The notes under the pieces: generated by a model
What the model saw: the letters and a program-made list of their open reading frames with translations, nothing else
The model's database searches: none
Told to the model about the DNA's origin: nothing
Assembly: GCA_963932145.1 (NCBI GenBank)
Contig: OZ010595.1
Location: forward strand, 84,019,383-84,083,382
Origin: Acanthosepion lycidas
Lineage: Eukaryota > Mollusca > Cephalopoda > Sepiida > Sepiidae
DNA length: 64,000 nucleotides
Reading direction: 5' to 3'
Translations under genes and position numbers: made by a program
Shown: piece after piece, positions 47,100-61,399 of the stretch
How the letters are laid out: every line of letters starts with the position of its first letter
How positions within the stretch are numbered: position 1 is the first letter of the stretch

Positions 47100-48750
47100 C
47101 TAATGCCAATTTTACCCCAACCCAACCACTCCCTTATTTAGTTATGGTGATTTTTTGCAAACAAACAAAATATATAATACTAAATTTTATCAATAATTTC
47201 ACAGCGAACAAGACTGTCCAGTTGTCTCCTTTTATGAACATTCTAGAGGGATATGTTCCTTCCAAAATGGAAACGCAGCTTTCAAAGAATGAACTGAAAA
47301 AAGAAAGAGAAGCATAAAAACTTATGTCTTCTCTAGTAACTTTGATGGAAAAACATAAATAAGAAATCCTCACAGACAACACAGAAATAGGTAGTGCACC
47401 AACATCTAATTTTAGTTTACAGCATCCAGGAAACGGGTGTGGCACACACAAAAAGGAATGGGAGTAGCACGGTGCATTTGTAGATAGAATTTTGCACCAG
47501 ACTGCCAGACAGAATTCTTCAAACTGCCAAAATACACTGAGAGAAAATAAAGAGGATACAGAATTCCAGAAGCTACTGGAACTGCATGTTAGCATCTTTT
47601 TTGCACTAGTTATTCAAAAACTGTCACAAGATGGACGATGTTTTAATATTTTTACTGCACTCCGGTGTAAACAGAAAGTCAAAATGGACAGAGTTTTGGT
47701 CTAGCATTCTCATCATACTCATTTTGAACTTTATGAGAATCAAAGTTTATCTGGACGAGTATCCCCATTCTTCTTGTTTTCATCAGTTCTGGTAGACACA
47801 TTTTTCAGCCACCCAAACTGTATTTCAAAGTATAAAGAGAATCTAAAGAAGAAGTAAAATAATGATTGACTCATTTCAGAATTTAAAAGTTAATGACACT
47901 GTTAATGTTTGGGTACAGTGGTAATCAAACTCATCTCCAAAGTGATTAACAGTAAATGAACTTTCAATGAATGCATAAAAAAACCCCAAAACAAACAAAA
48001 AACAGACTAAATAAAGTCAGTAAAGCTAAAACGGTGTTTTAAAAGGTGTCTCAGCTTTTTTGTATATTTTTTTTTTCTACATTTAACAAGCATCTTCAAC
48101 TATATTATTACTGAGTGAGAGACCAGCATGCTAATTAATTAATGCTGGAGTGCAAATGAATCCCAACATACCTCCCATAACACCCAGTTTGATACAGATA
48201 TACCAGACACATGCATCACAGTCAAATGTATACGATATGGTATAAAAAGGTTCAACAAAAGCAATGTATAACTTTGCAATTGGGAGTAAAGTATATATCT
48301 TCTGGTTGAGTAACCCAATTTGTTGAGGTAATTGAGATTGTTTCCAAATATTTAGACATTAACCCCAAGTCTCTTTGGTTACTTCATGTTTTAAACTCCC
48401 TGCCCATAATGCTTCCTCACTCATGAACAGATAGGCACAGCACGTCAACCCCTAGAGAGAAATGGCCAACAAGTTATGGTCAGACAACTGACAAGTCAGT
48501 CTGTTGTATTGAAGGGTATATTTACTTTAGCTCATCTTAATCCCCCAAAATAAGATATGTATAGGTAAGCACTTCAAAGCCATTAAAATCAGAAGCACCA
48601 AGAGCCATGCCTGGTGTAGATTATCTTTGCCATCAATGCCCTTAGGAGATATCTTTAATTTCACATATTTGTTTGTTTCTTTATTTAGCGACATATCAAC
48701 TCCTTATTGGCTACATAATTTTCTTGAGAACATCAGTAATTTCATTTACA
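47100..48750. other. Intron, nothing recognised
   Basis: The longest frame here (minus, 47134-47595, 153 codons) has no motif I recognise. It shows codon use no different from the surroundings and no homology to known families that I can name, so I do not call a gene. Confidence 0.45.
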
Positions 48751-48769
48751 AAAATGCATTGCTGATAAT

Positions 48770-49020
48770 ATTTTTTTTTAATATGAAAATGTATAGCTGA
48801 AATTTTTACTATAAAAATGTATTTTTATACTTTCATAGTGTTTTGACCCCAGTTTGTGGTGTTAACTATTTGCCCATAGTTGGGATCCTAACAGGTTCTA
48901 CCAACCCAAGTCAAGGTGGACCTAGGAATAACAACAATTAAGAGATGGTTCCACGCTCCTAAAAACCTCCCGATCAGGTGCCTTGCTGCTAGATGTAGTT
49001 TATCGTCATACTGAGGACGC
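48770..49020 (+). repeat. Dispersed repeat family B, copy 3
   Basis: aaaaatgtatttttatactt, tcatagtgttttgac, aactatttgcccatagttgg, ggacctaggaataacaacaa, gagatggttccacgctc, agtttatcgtcatactgagg: collinear with 3530-3800. Confidence 0.85.
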
Positions 49021-49125
49021 AATTTCAGAAGTTAAAATGTCATTTTAAACTTGGCCTCAAAAACTTACAGAATTCATAAAAGTGAATGGAAATGAAACAA
49101 CATCTGATCACAGTACCTGCCCAAA

Positions 49126-49176
49126 ATGAGCTCAAGCATTTTAAGGGTACCACCCTTAAAATGCATGAGCTCAACC
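49126..49176. repeat. Hairpin, about 21-bp arms
   Basis: tgagctcaagcattttaagg / gtacc / acccttaaaatgcatgagctca: one mismatch, tiny loop. Confidence 0.88.
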
Positions 49177-49429
49177 CCTAAAATAAAACCTAAACTGTCA
49201 ATTATTGATGCATTAAAATAGAAAGTAGAAAAGACAAGTAGTGGCATTGGAAAACTTTCATAAGAGACTGAATCACCAAAAATATGACATGAAAAGCTTT
49301 CCACATAATGTTTTCAAATTGGAAAAATAAACTAAGTTAATAAACACTTCAACTGCTGTAGACATCCTTATACATTTTTATGAGACCATCATTTTGCCTG
49401 TTACCAACTTACATACATATATACTTTAA

Positions 49430-49785
49430 AAATTAGGAGGTCAGTTGAATCCGCTTACCTTGGTTTCAACCTTACAGTATCCTCAGGTGATTTTGATCAG
49501 TTGACCTCCCAACACTTGATTTTTAAAAAAAAAAATTAATGAATGCTATATTATTTTTAAAAAAAATAAACAAACGCATGATATTAGGTGTGACAGAAAG
49601 GGAGGAAGAGGATGTGGAGAAGGAAAGAAAAGAAGAAGTGGGAAGAGAAGAAAAGCAAGGGTATTATAAATGTATTGGGGGGGAGGCAGAGGGGGTAGTT
49701 GAAATGTACATATCTTTGTTTTGTTTTTTTTAAAAAGCCAGCCTCATATGTGCTTAAGAGGAATTTTTTAGTATGTTTGCAATGA
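49430..49785. repeat. Dispersed repeat E, compact copy
   Basis: Same flanks as the expanded copy at 15425-17960 (aggaggtcagttgaatccgc, ttggtttcaaccttacagta, tcctcaggtgatttt, then aaagggaggaagaggatgtg, and agccagcctcatatgtgctt). The purine core is only about 100 bases and keeps one tattataaatgtattggggg segment. Confidence 0.92.
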
Positions 49786-49789
49786 CTCA

Positions 49790-51365
49790 TGACTTTGAAT
49801 TTTTGATTCAAAAGACACCATAAATTTTCAATCCCTAATTTTTATGGTACAAACTAACTAGCATTTAGTGTTATTTCCAAAGTAGTGTACAATACAAACT
49901 GTTTTGTTATACATTTTATTATATTGTATGTCCGTTGTGGGAGTGGTGATGGGGGAAATGATTAGCTCAGTTTGTACAGAAGGGTATCTGATCAAAATTG
50001 GCGACACCTATAAAAATTTTTTGTCAGTCATTAATTTTCAGAAAATGGGCCAGCACAGACAGGCAAGAATGCTATTAAAATGCTAGAGTGACATAAAAAA
50101 AAACTTTTGATATATCTTAGTATTTATTAAGTTTGCTTTCATCTGGCAAAACTGAAGATACTCCTCCCTAAATGGCCATGTACCAGACAATGCTAAACTT
50201 TGTAAATAGCTCAATAGGAGATTTTTTTTTTTAAATAAATAAATACAGTACTGAATTACATCCATTGACACACACAAAATTTCTCTCCTTAACATTTAGC
50301 ACTTGGCGTCATTTAGAAATATTACTTCCCCTTTTACTGTATATAGAATCACCTCAAAATATGTTTATATATTAGTTCTATATATTTGAAATTGTAGTTG
50401 TTTCACTTGTTGATTCATTGCTAGCATTATTTTAGCAGCAAGTATTTGAATTCTTTCCTCTATCACATCTTCTAATGAACCAATAACATTTTCTACAAGA
50501 ATTTCATCTGTTTTCTGCTATCATAAGAGCTACCATTTTCTTTTCTGACAACCACTTTCTATTTCCCATACCATGGACTTTTCAAAATGTTATAAAAATG
50601 GTAAAGAAGAATATATATTTACCAATTAGTAAAAATCAGTACACAACTTATCTGCCAATAAGATTCATTTAGAATAATGATGCTTATATATATATACATA
50701 CATGTACATACATACATACACACACGTAAATTTACTCTTTCAATGATTCAATTATGAATTTATACAAACTTCATCTTATCAAATGATATTATTATACATT
50801 GACTCTAGAATAAAAAACATTATCATTTTTAAATGAATGATAACTCCTCAAAAAAAAAAAATAAATAAATAAAATAAATTTTTGGTGGTTTACAGTTGTT
50901 TATAAGAACTATATTTAAACAGATGATATTTATTTTTGTAAAGTGAAGTAGTATAGAAAGTTACCTCCCTACTTTCAATAGGGTCACAAGAAGAACTGAA
51001 AACAGTAGAGTCAGATTAGGAAAAGAAAATAAGCCAAAATTACATTTTGTTAATTAGAATTGTTAATTCTAGGAATTTCATGAAAGATAATTAAAAATAA
51101 AATCCTTAACGGACCTTGTGTGTCACTGTATAATGAAAATGCTTAACTCTTAGAATTTGAAACACCTTCAAAGCAGGAGAAGATGCAAAAAAAAAAAATA
51201 AAAAAATAAAAGGAAACATAAATTTTTGTATGCTTTTAAAATAGCAAAGTAGAAAACTGTTCCAAACTTCTAATAAATTTTGACTTTCTTCTTGTAATAG
51301 ATTGCGACTTAGATTGAGGAACTGGAGAGCCAAGTTTGAATTTCAGTCCAGTTCATTACATCCAC
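49790..51365. other. Intron, nothing recognised
   Basis: AT-rich with short TA/CA patches near 50690-50730. No coding seen. Confidence 0.45.
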
Positions 51366-51372
51366 TTATGTG

Positions 51373-51551
51373 CAATGCCAGATTTAGGACAAATGAGGTC
51401 CTGTGCTAGTTAAGTTATGAGGCCCCTTACTCAGGCCCTGAAGGAGGTAAGCCTGGCATGCCTACACAAACATGGAAGGAATATGTAGCTGCCCTGGTCA
51501 ACGAGGCCCTGTGCTTAAGCACACCTAAGCATAATGATAAATCCGGCACTG
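51373..51551. mobile_element. hAT-like MITE
   Basis: The left end caatgccagatttaggac and the inverse right end cagtgccggatttatcat are inverted repeats, and the inner parts also pair loosely (gaggtcctgtgct / gcacagggcctc). The eight bases on either side (cttatgtg, cttacatt) are a weak 8-bp target duplication as expected of hAT. It is 179 bp with no coding. Confidence 0.78.
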
Positions 51552-51579
51552 CTTACATTCTAATACCCTTGGGAAAGAT

Positions 51580-51695
51580 ATGAATTGAATTCTTCTCCTC
51601 CTATCTATGGGTAAATAGCAGGACAGACTGGGCTTTATAGCCTTGGGTGGCAACTAGTCTAGGAGAAACAAAACTCTGAATTTTTAAACTGTATG
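51580..51695 (+). repeat. SINE fragment, opposite orientation
   Basis: ttcttctcctcctatctatg, gggtaaatagcaggacagac, tgggctttatagccttgggt, ggcaactagtct: the reverse complement of the ttgccacccaaggct block seen at 63530-63590. Confidence 0.75.
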
Positions 51696-52289
51696 TATCC
51701 CTAGCGAAGCACATACCATGTAGCTAAGGGAAGGATCATTTGCATTGATTTGATGATCCCGACTATGGTCGACTCTTTCTCCCCCACCATTTTCCATGAA
51801 AACAACGAATATATTTGACTTTACAGAATAATAAATGGATCCCTGAGTAGTAACGTAACTTGTAGCAGATGAGAATCATTGAGAAATGACACAAAGTATC
51901 ATGTTGGAAGACACTGTGTACACAATGTGTGTGGATAGGTTATTACAAGTATACAGAAATGTTAATTTACTTATATAAATTACAATATATAACTGTATCA
52001 CACTTTTTACAGAATACACAGATACTACACTGATCTGAGACAGAAGTGCCAAACAATATTTAAATAAATGTTTTATTTTTTGACTAATAGTATAATAGTA
52101 ATAATGTTCAGAATAATATAGAAAATGGTTTTGTGATAGAGTGGTAATAAATTAATTCCGAAATCTAAATATTCAGTATACAATTTTATTTTTGGAGATA
52201 ATAATGGTTTAGTGATACTAAATCTTACTAATCACTATACTCCTTCCAAATAATAGGAGTAGATAGGTTTTCCTATCACCTGGTTCACT

Positions 52290-52440
52290 CTTCTCTCTGG
52301 CTTTTTGAACAGGAGTAGACCATTTTCCATTTTTTTTTCTTGTTTTCTAAAGTCTTTTCATTCTCTTTCACTCCCAGTATCCCCCTTGCATCTTAGTGAC
52401 ATTATTGCCTTGATTGTGGTGAACTGATTTAAAAAAATCA
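52290..52440 (+). repeat. LINE 3'-tail repeat C, copy
   Basis: ctggctttttgaacaggagt, attctctttcactcccagta, cttgcatcttagtgacatta, ttgccttgattgtggtgaac: the sense-strand tail of the LINE at 38515-38911, without coding. Confidence 0.8.
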
Positions 52441-52585
52441 AAAATTCTAAATCATAGAGTGAGTATATACTAAAGAGTGTTCCAATAACTTGGACAGATT
52501 TTAAATGTGAATTAAGTTTAAGCGTCTAATGATTATTTCCTATTTCTTTCAGATTTAACAACGTAAATCTTTGGCAATTTCAACC

Positions 52586-52857
52586 ACGGAAAGATTAACA
52601 ATCAAACGTGTTACAGTTTCAAGAGTGTAATTGGGAAAATTGTTTATAAATTCAAACAAACTGGGTTGGTGGCAGATGTGAAAACACCATTGTGTGCTCA
52701 TTTACACCATTCAGCTGAAAACATTGCTGCAGTGCATGAGAATGTAGCTGAAAAATCAGACACTTCTATTTGTCATCACTCACAGGAATTGAACCTCTCC
52801 ACCACAATGTTAAATCGTTTCCAACTGCACTCTCGATTGGTTGATTATGTTGACTAA
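52586..52857 (+). pseudogene. Transposase helix-turn-helix remnant, plus arm
   Basis: The start codon position reads ACG (ATG in the opposite arm). After a deletion the frame gives IGKIVYKFKQTGLVADVKTP, ENIAAVHENVAEKSDTSICH and HSQELNLSTTMLNRF. This matches 'I..IV.KF..TG.V.D......R..E.IAAV...V.E.P.TSI..RSQEL..S.TTL.R' of DUF4817-type transposases. It then stops at a poly-A run. Confidence 0.85.
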
Positions 52858-52869
52858 AAAAAAAAAAAA

Positions 52870-52968
52870 AAAATTGTGAAGTGCGCAAAATGCATTTCTG
52901 TTTGAACGTCCATTTTTGTAATAGGCTTCAATAACATTAGCAAATTGTTTGATTGTTAATCTTTCCAT
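52870..52968 (-). pseudogene. Transposase N-terminus, inverted arm
   Basis: The minus strand from the ATG at 52968 reads MERLTIKQFANVIEAYYKNG then RSNRNAFCALHNFF. This fits 'M...T..QR..I...YYKNG.S...T.RALR.FF', the segment missing from the plus arm. It runs out into the T/A run that marks the centre of the fold-back. Confidence 0.82.
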
Positions 52969-52995
52969 GGTTGAAACTGCAAGTTGTTAAATCTG

Positions 52996-53027
<32 letters not shown>

Positions 53028-53210
53028 CAAAAAAATATCATTAGACACTTAAACTTAATTCACATTTAAAATCGGTTCAAGCTATTGGAACACCGTTTAC
53101 ATTGTCTTGCCATGGAGGTGGAGCAACGGTACAGTAAGAAAACAAAAGAAATACCAAGTAAGTATAAAATAAAATAGTAAATGCAAAAGCCTTTGATCAC
53201 ATTTTGGTCA

Positions 53211-55130
<1,920 letters not shown>

Positions 55131-55385
55131 TATTGATTGATTCACTTTCTATGGTTTATCAACCCTTTGCAGGTTATTTAAAACCAGAAAATATTTTTAG
55201 GTTGCAAGAATTTATTATTTTGGAGATGATAATGGTTTAGTGATACAAGTCTTACTAATTAACCCATAGCTGGAGGGGAGATGAGATGGATCCGTATTTT
55301 TCCTATCTAGGTATTGACGAGGCTCAATGTTGCTTAACTCTGGTGAACATATGAGAACCAGTGTTTCAATGTAAGCCTTTTTACA
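55131..55385 (-). repeat. tRNA-derived SINE copy
   Basis: ttgattgattcactttctat, gcaggttatttaaaaccaga, gatgataatggtttagtgat, acccatagctggaggggaga, cagtgtttcaatgt: collinear with 7378-7660 and 44201-44475, with an internal deletion before the head. Confidence 0.75.
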
Positions 55386-55389
55386 TTTT

Positions 55390-57430
55390 GCTATGGATTC
55401 CAAAAACAAAGTACCATGTGTTTTCTGAAAATGTTAAACTAAATCTTAAATTTGTATCTGGGAGTTTCTCATTTTCATATATCACTATCAAATAACCCTC
55501 CTAATTATAAATTTAGATTTTCAGTTTTTTTTTTAAAAGTTTCTTTATTTTTTTAATTCTGCATTTTATGAAAACAAGTGGTATAAGCACATATTGTTTT
55601 GACTTCCATAGGGGGGGATTAATTGACACTGAATTCACGTAGCAAAACTGCCCCCACCCAATTAACTTTTATAAAATTTATTTAAATTATGTTTGCTTAG
55701 AATGCTTAGTGATATGGGAAAAAAGAAAATTATTAATTCTGGTCAAAGTGCCTATTGTAGAAACTTAACCATAAGATTTACCCCAGAATACAAATGAAAA
55801 GCACAAAGGGGTTACTAAGAGTAGAGAGATAAATTTAAGAATCTCATTATACAAGGTAAACAAAAAAAAAGTTTAAAAAAAAAAAAGTGGTAAATTTTGG
55901 GCATAGGGGTGCGTCGGATAAATTAAACGTTAAAGTAACACAATTGAGAATCGGGAATAATTTTAAAATACGAGACTGACCACTGAAATTTTCCACTTTA
56001 GTATTCCCGGGTTAAATAGATACAGGAGAGTTATCTCCCCTTGAATAATAGATTCTCAACAAAGAATGACCAAACAAATAAAAAATGAATGAAATTTTTA
56101 AAAACATTGTGCGTTAATACTAATAGCAGCTACAATTGATACCTGAAGATTAATTGAGTATTTTTATAATAAATCATAAAGGTAAAAATAGGCCCGAATT
56201 AATATATTTCTTAGTTTTTGATAATGCATTAAAAAAAAAAAAAAAAAAAAAACATGAAAAACAAAACAACGAAAAAGTAAAAAATACTTTTAAAAACTGA
56301 AAGCATAAAATTCGACATAAAACACAAGCTTTCTTTTAGTTTTAATACTTATTCTTATACAAGATATTTCACTGGATATTAAAGTTCGTATACACACTCT
56401 TTTGGACAGATTTTGGGAACGGACTTCTTAAAAAAAAAAAAAAAAATTAATAGGTGTAATAAACATTCATCATTTTTACAACCGTTCTTTTTTAATTTTT
56501 TACTTATTTAAAGTAAATCACTGAAAACAATGAAAACATCAATTTCTTTTTCTTATCAACATTGGTATGGTTGCGATTGGGGCGGGGGCACACACACACA
56601 AATTTACTAAAAATTAATAGATATTGAATTGTAAGGCAATAAACTTTAAAGAGACAGAGGAAAACAGCGAATAACCTAGCTCACAATGTTGGTAGGACAG
56701 ATTTAAAAAGACAACCATTGCTAAGAGCTATAAAGGAACAGGAAGTTGTAGAGAACCATGATCGCTCATGTCACATAAAATATAAGATTATGAATTGGTA
56801 TTTCCTCGGCTTCGATCACCTTGGTTGTTAACAACAAAATGGCAGAGAATAGTGAATTTTTTGGTTATCCATAAAAAAGTGATGGGTACCGTAATTCTAC
56901 TTTAGAATACACTATTTGCTTAGAAGATCTGTTTACAAACACGAGGCAAAATAAAGTACTAATATCAGTTTATGTAGAATAAAAAGGACCAAGATTACGT
57001 TCTACCAATAAATATTTAGAATAGTTAAGGACTATGAAGCAAGCAAGTGATAAAAATAGAAAAGGTTTTATGGGGGATTTGAACGAGACAGACACATGAC
57101 ATTTTGGGAAATGCATAATGAAGATTTGAAATACATATCAACATCTTATGGGTCATTTATACAGAAATTTAATTTTTTTTGAGAGCTTGAAGTAATATGT
57201 TATTCTGCTTTCACACAAGATAGTTAATAGTAATACTCATCCATTGTGCATATACATGCCTGTGTGGACATAATTACTAGAGGTAGTGATGTGTTTTATG
57301 TTGTAGTTTTGTTGAAGTTATATTTTGGAATACAGTTTGATTTCTTTTAAAAAAAAAATGTAAGATATAGATTAATGTCATGAAAGAGTTGAGTGATGTA
57401 TTAAGTTTACTATAAATAGATATTTTTTTT
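55390..57430. other. Upstream region, no gene recognised
   Basis: 55900-56045 has six CpGs and the motif gagttatctccccttg. 56560-56850 has a G-run (gattggggcgggggcac) and mixed composition. Neither shows a splice-bounded frame. Long A-runs are at about 56229-56251 and 56431-56446. Confidence 0.4.
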
Positions 57431-57434
57431 TATA

Positions 57435-57615
57435 TATAAAAATATATTACTATAAAAATGTATTTTTATACTTTCATAGTGTTCACTATTTCCCCATAGC
57501 TGGGACTCTAACAGTTGCTACCACCCTGGATAAAGGTGTAACAACAGCAATTAAGAGGTGGTTTCATGCTCCTCAAAACATCCATTCTCCTAATTGCTGT
57601 TGAATGTAAGATAAT
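57435..57615 (+). repeat. Dispersed repeat family B, copy 4
   Basis: aaaaatgtatttttatactt, tcatagtgttcactatttcc, ccatagctgggactctaaca, gctaccaccctgga, acaacagcaattaagaggtg, ctcctcaaaacatcca; 3' part truncated. Confidence 0.83.
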
Positions 57616-57619
57616 GAGA

Positions 57620-58585
57620 AAATATAGGAAGAATTTGATACAAGAATGTAGGACAAGCAGTGAATAAACTACTAGATAAGTTTGAACAAATAGAGTAGAA
57701 AAAAAGTAGGGGTTATAAAGAGAGGAAGCTGTGGAGAACTACAACTGCCAATGTCCTGAAGAGATAAGATAGAATATAAATAAAAGAGTAGAATGTTTAG
57801 CTTGTCAGAGTATGAAATCAATATATTTTGAATTAAGAAGTTTCTATTCATTACTAAATACCTACATATTTCTAGAACAAACTGAAATATGCTTAGGCTT
57901 GTCCAAATTTGATGCTAAACAACTAATTCAGAAAGAGAAAGAAAAAAAAAAATCTTCTATAAGTGATAAATATTTTGACATTTATAGGTCATACATATTG
58001 AGCATGACTCCCTACAATGTTGATAAAGTTCCCTTATATGGTAGTAAATATTCAAAACCTTCCTACAAGACTAAATTAAATCTTTTATAGAGACATTCAA
58101 CAAGAAAAAAAAAAAAAAAAAAAAGACAAAAGAGCAAACAAGATTTATTTAATTCTATTATTTACTACTACTTTATGAGGGTTTGTTGAGTAATTTTAGA
58201 CCAACCAAACAGTATTTCATTTTCTTTTGAAGGACATTTTGGTCTAGCTGAGAACTTTTCAGACATTAAAAATGAAGCTATATAAGGAAACAAAAATAAA
58301 ATGGGGGCCAAAACTAGTAAAAAATGATAATGAAAATACTTTTATTATTATATATTAAAAAAATTACTCAATTAAGAATTAACACTACCAAACAAAGTTG
58401 TTATTGCTTAACGTATTACAAGTAAAGGTATAGAAAAAAAAAAAAAACTTAAGATTACTGAATGCAGGCTGAAGAAACCTGAAGATTCAAGTGGCTGAAA
58501 TGCAATGGAAGAGACAAGGATGATGATGATCATCATCATTGTCCAAATAATTATTCAATATGTTTTATTTCTTTGGAATAGAGGA
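57620..58585. other. No gene supported
   Basis: A 92-codon plus-strand frame at 57812-58090 is Lys/Tyr/Ser rich with no recognised motif. No other signal apart from A-runs. Confidence 0.45.
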
Positions 58586-58589
58586 GCCT

Positions 58590-59440
58590 TGGTAAGAAAA
58601 GACGAGAGAGAGAGAAAGAAATAAGACGAGAGAGAAAGAAATAAGAAAGGACAAGAGAGAGAGAAAGAAATAAGAAAGGACAAGAGAGAGAGAGAGAAAT
58701 AAGAAGAGACAAGAGAGAGAGAGAGAGAAAGAAATAAGAAGAGACAAGAGAGAGAGAAAGAAATAAGAAAGGACAAGAGAGAGAGAAAGAAATAAGAAGA
58801 GACAAGAGAGAGAGAAAGAAATAAGAAAGGACAAGAGAGAGAGAAAGAAATAAGAAAGGACAAGAGAGAGAGAAAGAAATAAGAAAGGACAAGAGAGAGA
58901 GAAAGAAATAAGAAAGGACAAGAGAGAGAGAAAGAAATAGGAAAGGACAAGAGAGAGAGAAAGAAATAAGAAGAGACAAGAGAGAGAGAAAGAAATAAGA
59001 AGAGACAAGAGAGAGAGAAAGAAATAAGAAGAGACAAGAGAGAGAGAGAAAGAAATAAGAAGAGACAAGAGAGAGAGAGAAAGAAATAAGAGACAAGAGA
59101 GAGAGAGAAAGAAATAAGAGACAAGAGAGAGAGAGAAAGAAATAAGAGACAAGAGAGAGAGAGAAAGAAATAAGAAGAGACAAGAGAGAGAGAGAAAGAA
59201 ATAAGAAGAGACAAGAGAGAGAGAAAGAAATAAGAAAAGACAAGAGAGAGAGAGAAAGAAATAAGAAAAGACAAGAGAGAGAGAGAAAGAAATAAGAAAA
59301 GACAAGAGAGAGAGAGAAAGAAATAAGAAAAGACAAGAGAGAGAGAGAAAGAAATAAGAAAAGACAAGAGAGAGAGAGAAAGAAATAAGAAAAGACAAGA
59401 GAGAGAAAGAAATAGGAAAAGACAAGAGAGAGAAAGAAAT
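58590..59440. repeat. GA-rich minisatellite, about 27-32 bp units
   Basis: About 28 tandem units of gagagagaaagaaataagaa followed by ggacaa, gagacaa or aagacaa. The left third mostly has the aaggacaa type, the middle gagacaa (with four short units lacking the second aagaa), the right third aaagacaa. Three overlapping Phe/Leu/Ser frames of up to 299 codons on the minus strand are artefacts. Confidence 0.95.
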
Positions 59441-59813
59441 AACTAAACATAATAACTAAATGTTATCAAATAATTTCTTTTGAATAATCTTTTTTTTAGA
59501 AACAAATAGAAAAAAAAATCAGTTAGGATAAATTAAAAAAAAAAAAAAAAAAAAAAAATTAAAAATGAAAATAAATCATTCAGAATGATTCAAAGAAAAT
59601 CAACTTTGACAAGACAAGGCATGCAAGTCACATGTCAGAGCAAGTACTGATATAATCCAAAGCAATGAAGCATGTAAGGACATCTTGCTGTGATTAAAGT
59701 GGGTGAAAGTATTGTCTAGATTAGGTCAGACCTTCACAAGCCCTTAGCTTTCTGTGTTGTAAGTACTCAGATTTTATCAAAGTATATCTAATCTGTATAA
59801 AGTCATAACAGAT

Positions 59814-59862
59814 TATTATTATTATTATTATCATTATTATTATTATTATGATGATGATGATA
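59814..59862. repeat. (ATT)n/(GAT)n microsatellite
   Basis: About 11 ATT units with one break, then GAT units. Confidence 0.93.
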
Positions 59863-59869
59863 TCTCCCA

Positions 59870-61300
59870 AAAAAATTTGATATGACAGTTGAACAGTAAA
59901 GTGGTAGCCTGACATTAGCTGAACTTTGATTTGAAATTTTTACTCTCTATAATGTTGCTATTAATTAGCACTGAATTTAGTGCATTGACAATGTTGAAAA
60001 ATAAATGGTTTGGATCAAAATTCTAAGAATGTTATCAAATACAATTTGCACCAGAAAATGGTCAGAGGTTACAGTGGCCAAAATATTGACTCAAAAACTG
60101 AAGGTTGTGTTTCTTGTAAACAATAATTTATTAAAATAAATAAAATGCAAACCTAATTTATTAAAATAAATTTAACAGATCTGACTAAAAGAAGATACAA
60201 AGGAAGTCCATGCAGGCCAAATATGACAATTCACTCAACCTAGAAACCTCAAAATAGATCACAGTGTTTAAGTATGGGGTTATATGTACAGGTTCCATTA
60301 GCTTTTTGTAAACAGTTTTGAGAACAGACTGGTGGCTTTCCTATAGTGAAGTGATGCTAATAGTATTGAATGATACAAATACACCTCGCTATACACACTG
60401 TCAAGACTACTAAAGATATACCTTATATACTTGTGTATAAACTGACCCAAATACAAGCCACCCTTGTTGATTTGAAGTCTGTGAAATGGACAAAAATCAA
60501 AAACCAGTGTATAAGCCAAGGCAGCTAATTGACATTTTCAGATAGTTCAGATTTGTAAATTACCATGAATAGAGAATATTTTTTATGAAACGTCAATATT
60601 TTGATATCTAAAATGTTTTTAAGTGTCATTTAAAGAAGCATTTTTGCTTCACAAGACTTTTACACAATTTTCTTTTTTACCATTTAGGCCGTTTTATAAA
60701 GTTTCAACAAGTCTTTTTGAATCTTTGTTTACTTCCTTTTAGCAGACAATAACCCCATCTTCTAAAGGTAAAAGGATTTTATTTGACAAACTGAATGAAA
60801 TGCGTGCATTAAAAAATCTTGGAAACCATTTAACATTGTAATAGATCCATTAAATAAAAATAACTTTAAAATCCAAATTTCACTGAAGGACAGAAACAAA
60901 AATATTGAATTTACAATATTTTCAATTTAAAATCTTTTAAAATCTGAATAATCAAAGGCTCCAAAAAACTGTAAACATTCCTTCTGAGTAATTTTCTCCT
61001 CCTGATCCCAATCAGAACAAGACTTTTCCTGGTCTTCTTCATTTTCAGATGTCCAGAGATAATCATGGATGCTCATCCATGTTATACTTGTTTTAAGGAA
61101 ACTTTTTGCTACCATTTCCATGAGTAAAGAACACAATGTACTTTTTTTTGTTTTTCTTATACCCTGGCCACATATAAAATAGCAATTCTGATCACGACAC
61201 ACGTTAACAAAAATCTCAAGCCCCAATTCAGTCAGTCAAATAAACCTATTGATTTTCTCCATTATTCTCAAGAACCATTACAAGATTTGGTGCAAAAGTT
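59870..61300. other. No gene recognised
   Basis: 60400-60530 contains ttatatacttgtgtataaac and accagtgtataagccaaggc, repeat-like. A minus-strand 99-codon frame at 60927-61226 has a charged tail (DWDQEEKITQKECLQFFGAF) of the kind seen in pogo/Tigger-associated fragments ('WTS..DE') but I cannot assign it. Confidence 0.4.
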
Positions 61301-61302
61301 TC

Positions 61303-61309
61303 TAGTATA

Positions 61310-61342
<33 letters not shown>
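61303..61342. repeat. (TA)n(T)n
   Basis: Short TA run followed by an 18-base T-run. Confidence 0.9.
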
Positions 61343-61399
61343 AGAAAATCTTTTATTTGCATACATTTAGTCACTATAGCTTTCTAAGATCCTGCACCA

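Larger units (their letters stand above)
52473..53097. mobile_element. Fold-back derivative of a DUF4817-type transposon
   Basis: Both ends carry the same 5' end: left gtgttccaataacttggaca then attttaaatgtgaattaagt; right, inverted, gtgttccaatagcttgaacc then attttaaatgtgaattaagt, each after TAAA. Inversion extends about 150 bp inward, including the translation start region (ggaaagattaacaatcaaac) on both sides. It lies 186 bp below the DYRK1A exon A donor. Confidence 0.88.

Noticed and set aside
47134..47595. 153-codon minus-strand frame
   Set aside because: No recognisable motif, no splice or start context, composition like the surrounding intron.
57812..58090. 92-codon plus-strand frame
   Set aside because: Low-complexity Lys/Tyr/Ser sequence, no family resemblance, runs into A-rich DNA.
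58551..59450. Three overlapping minus-strand frames of 270-299 codons
   Set aside because: All three frames stay open because the about 27-32 bp GA repeat lacks stops in that direction. Phe/Leu/Ser repeat only.
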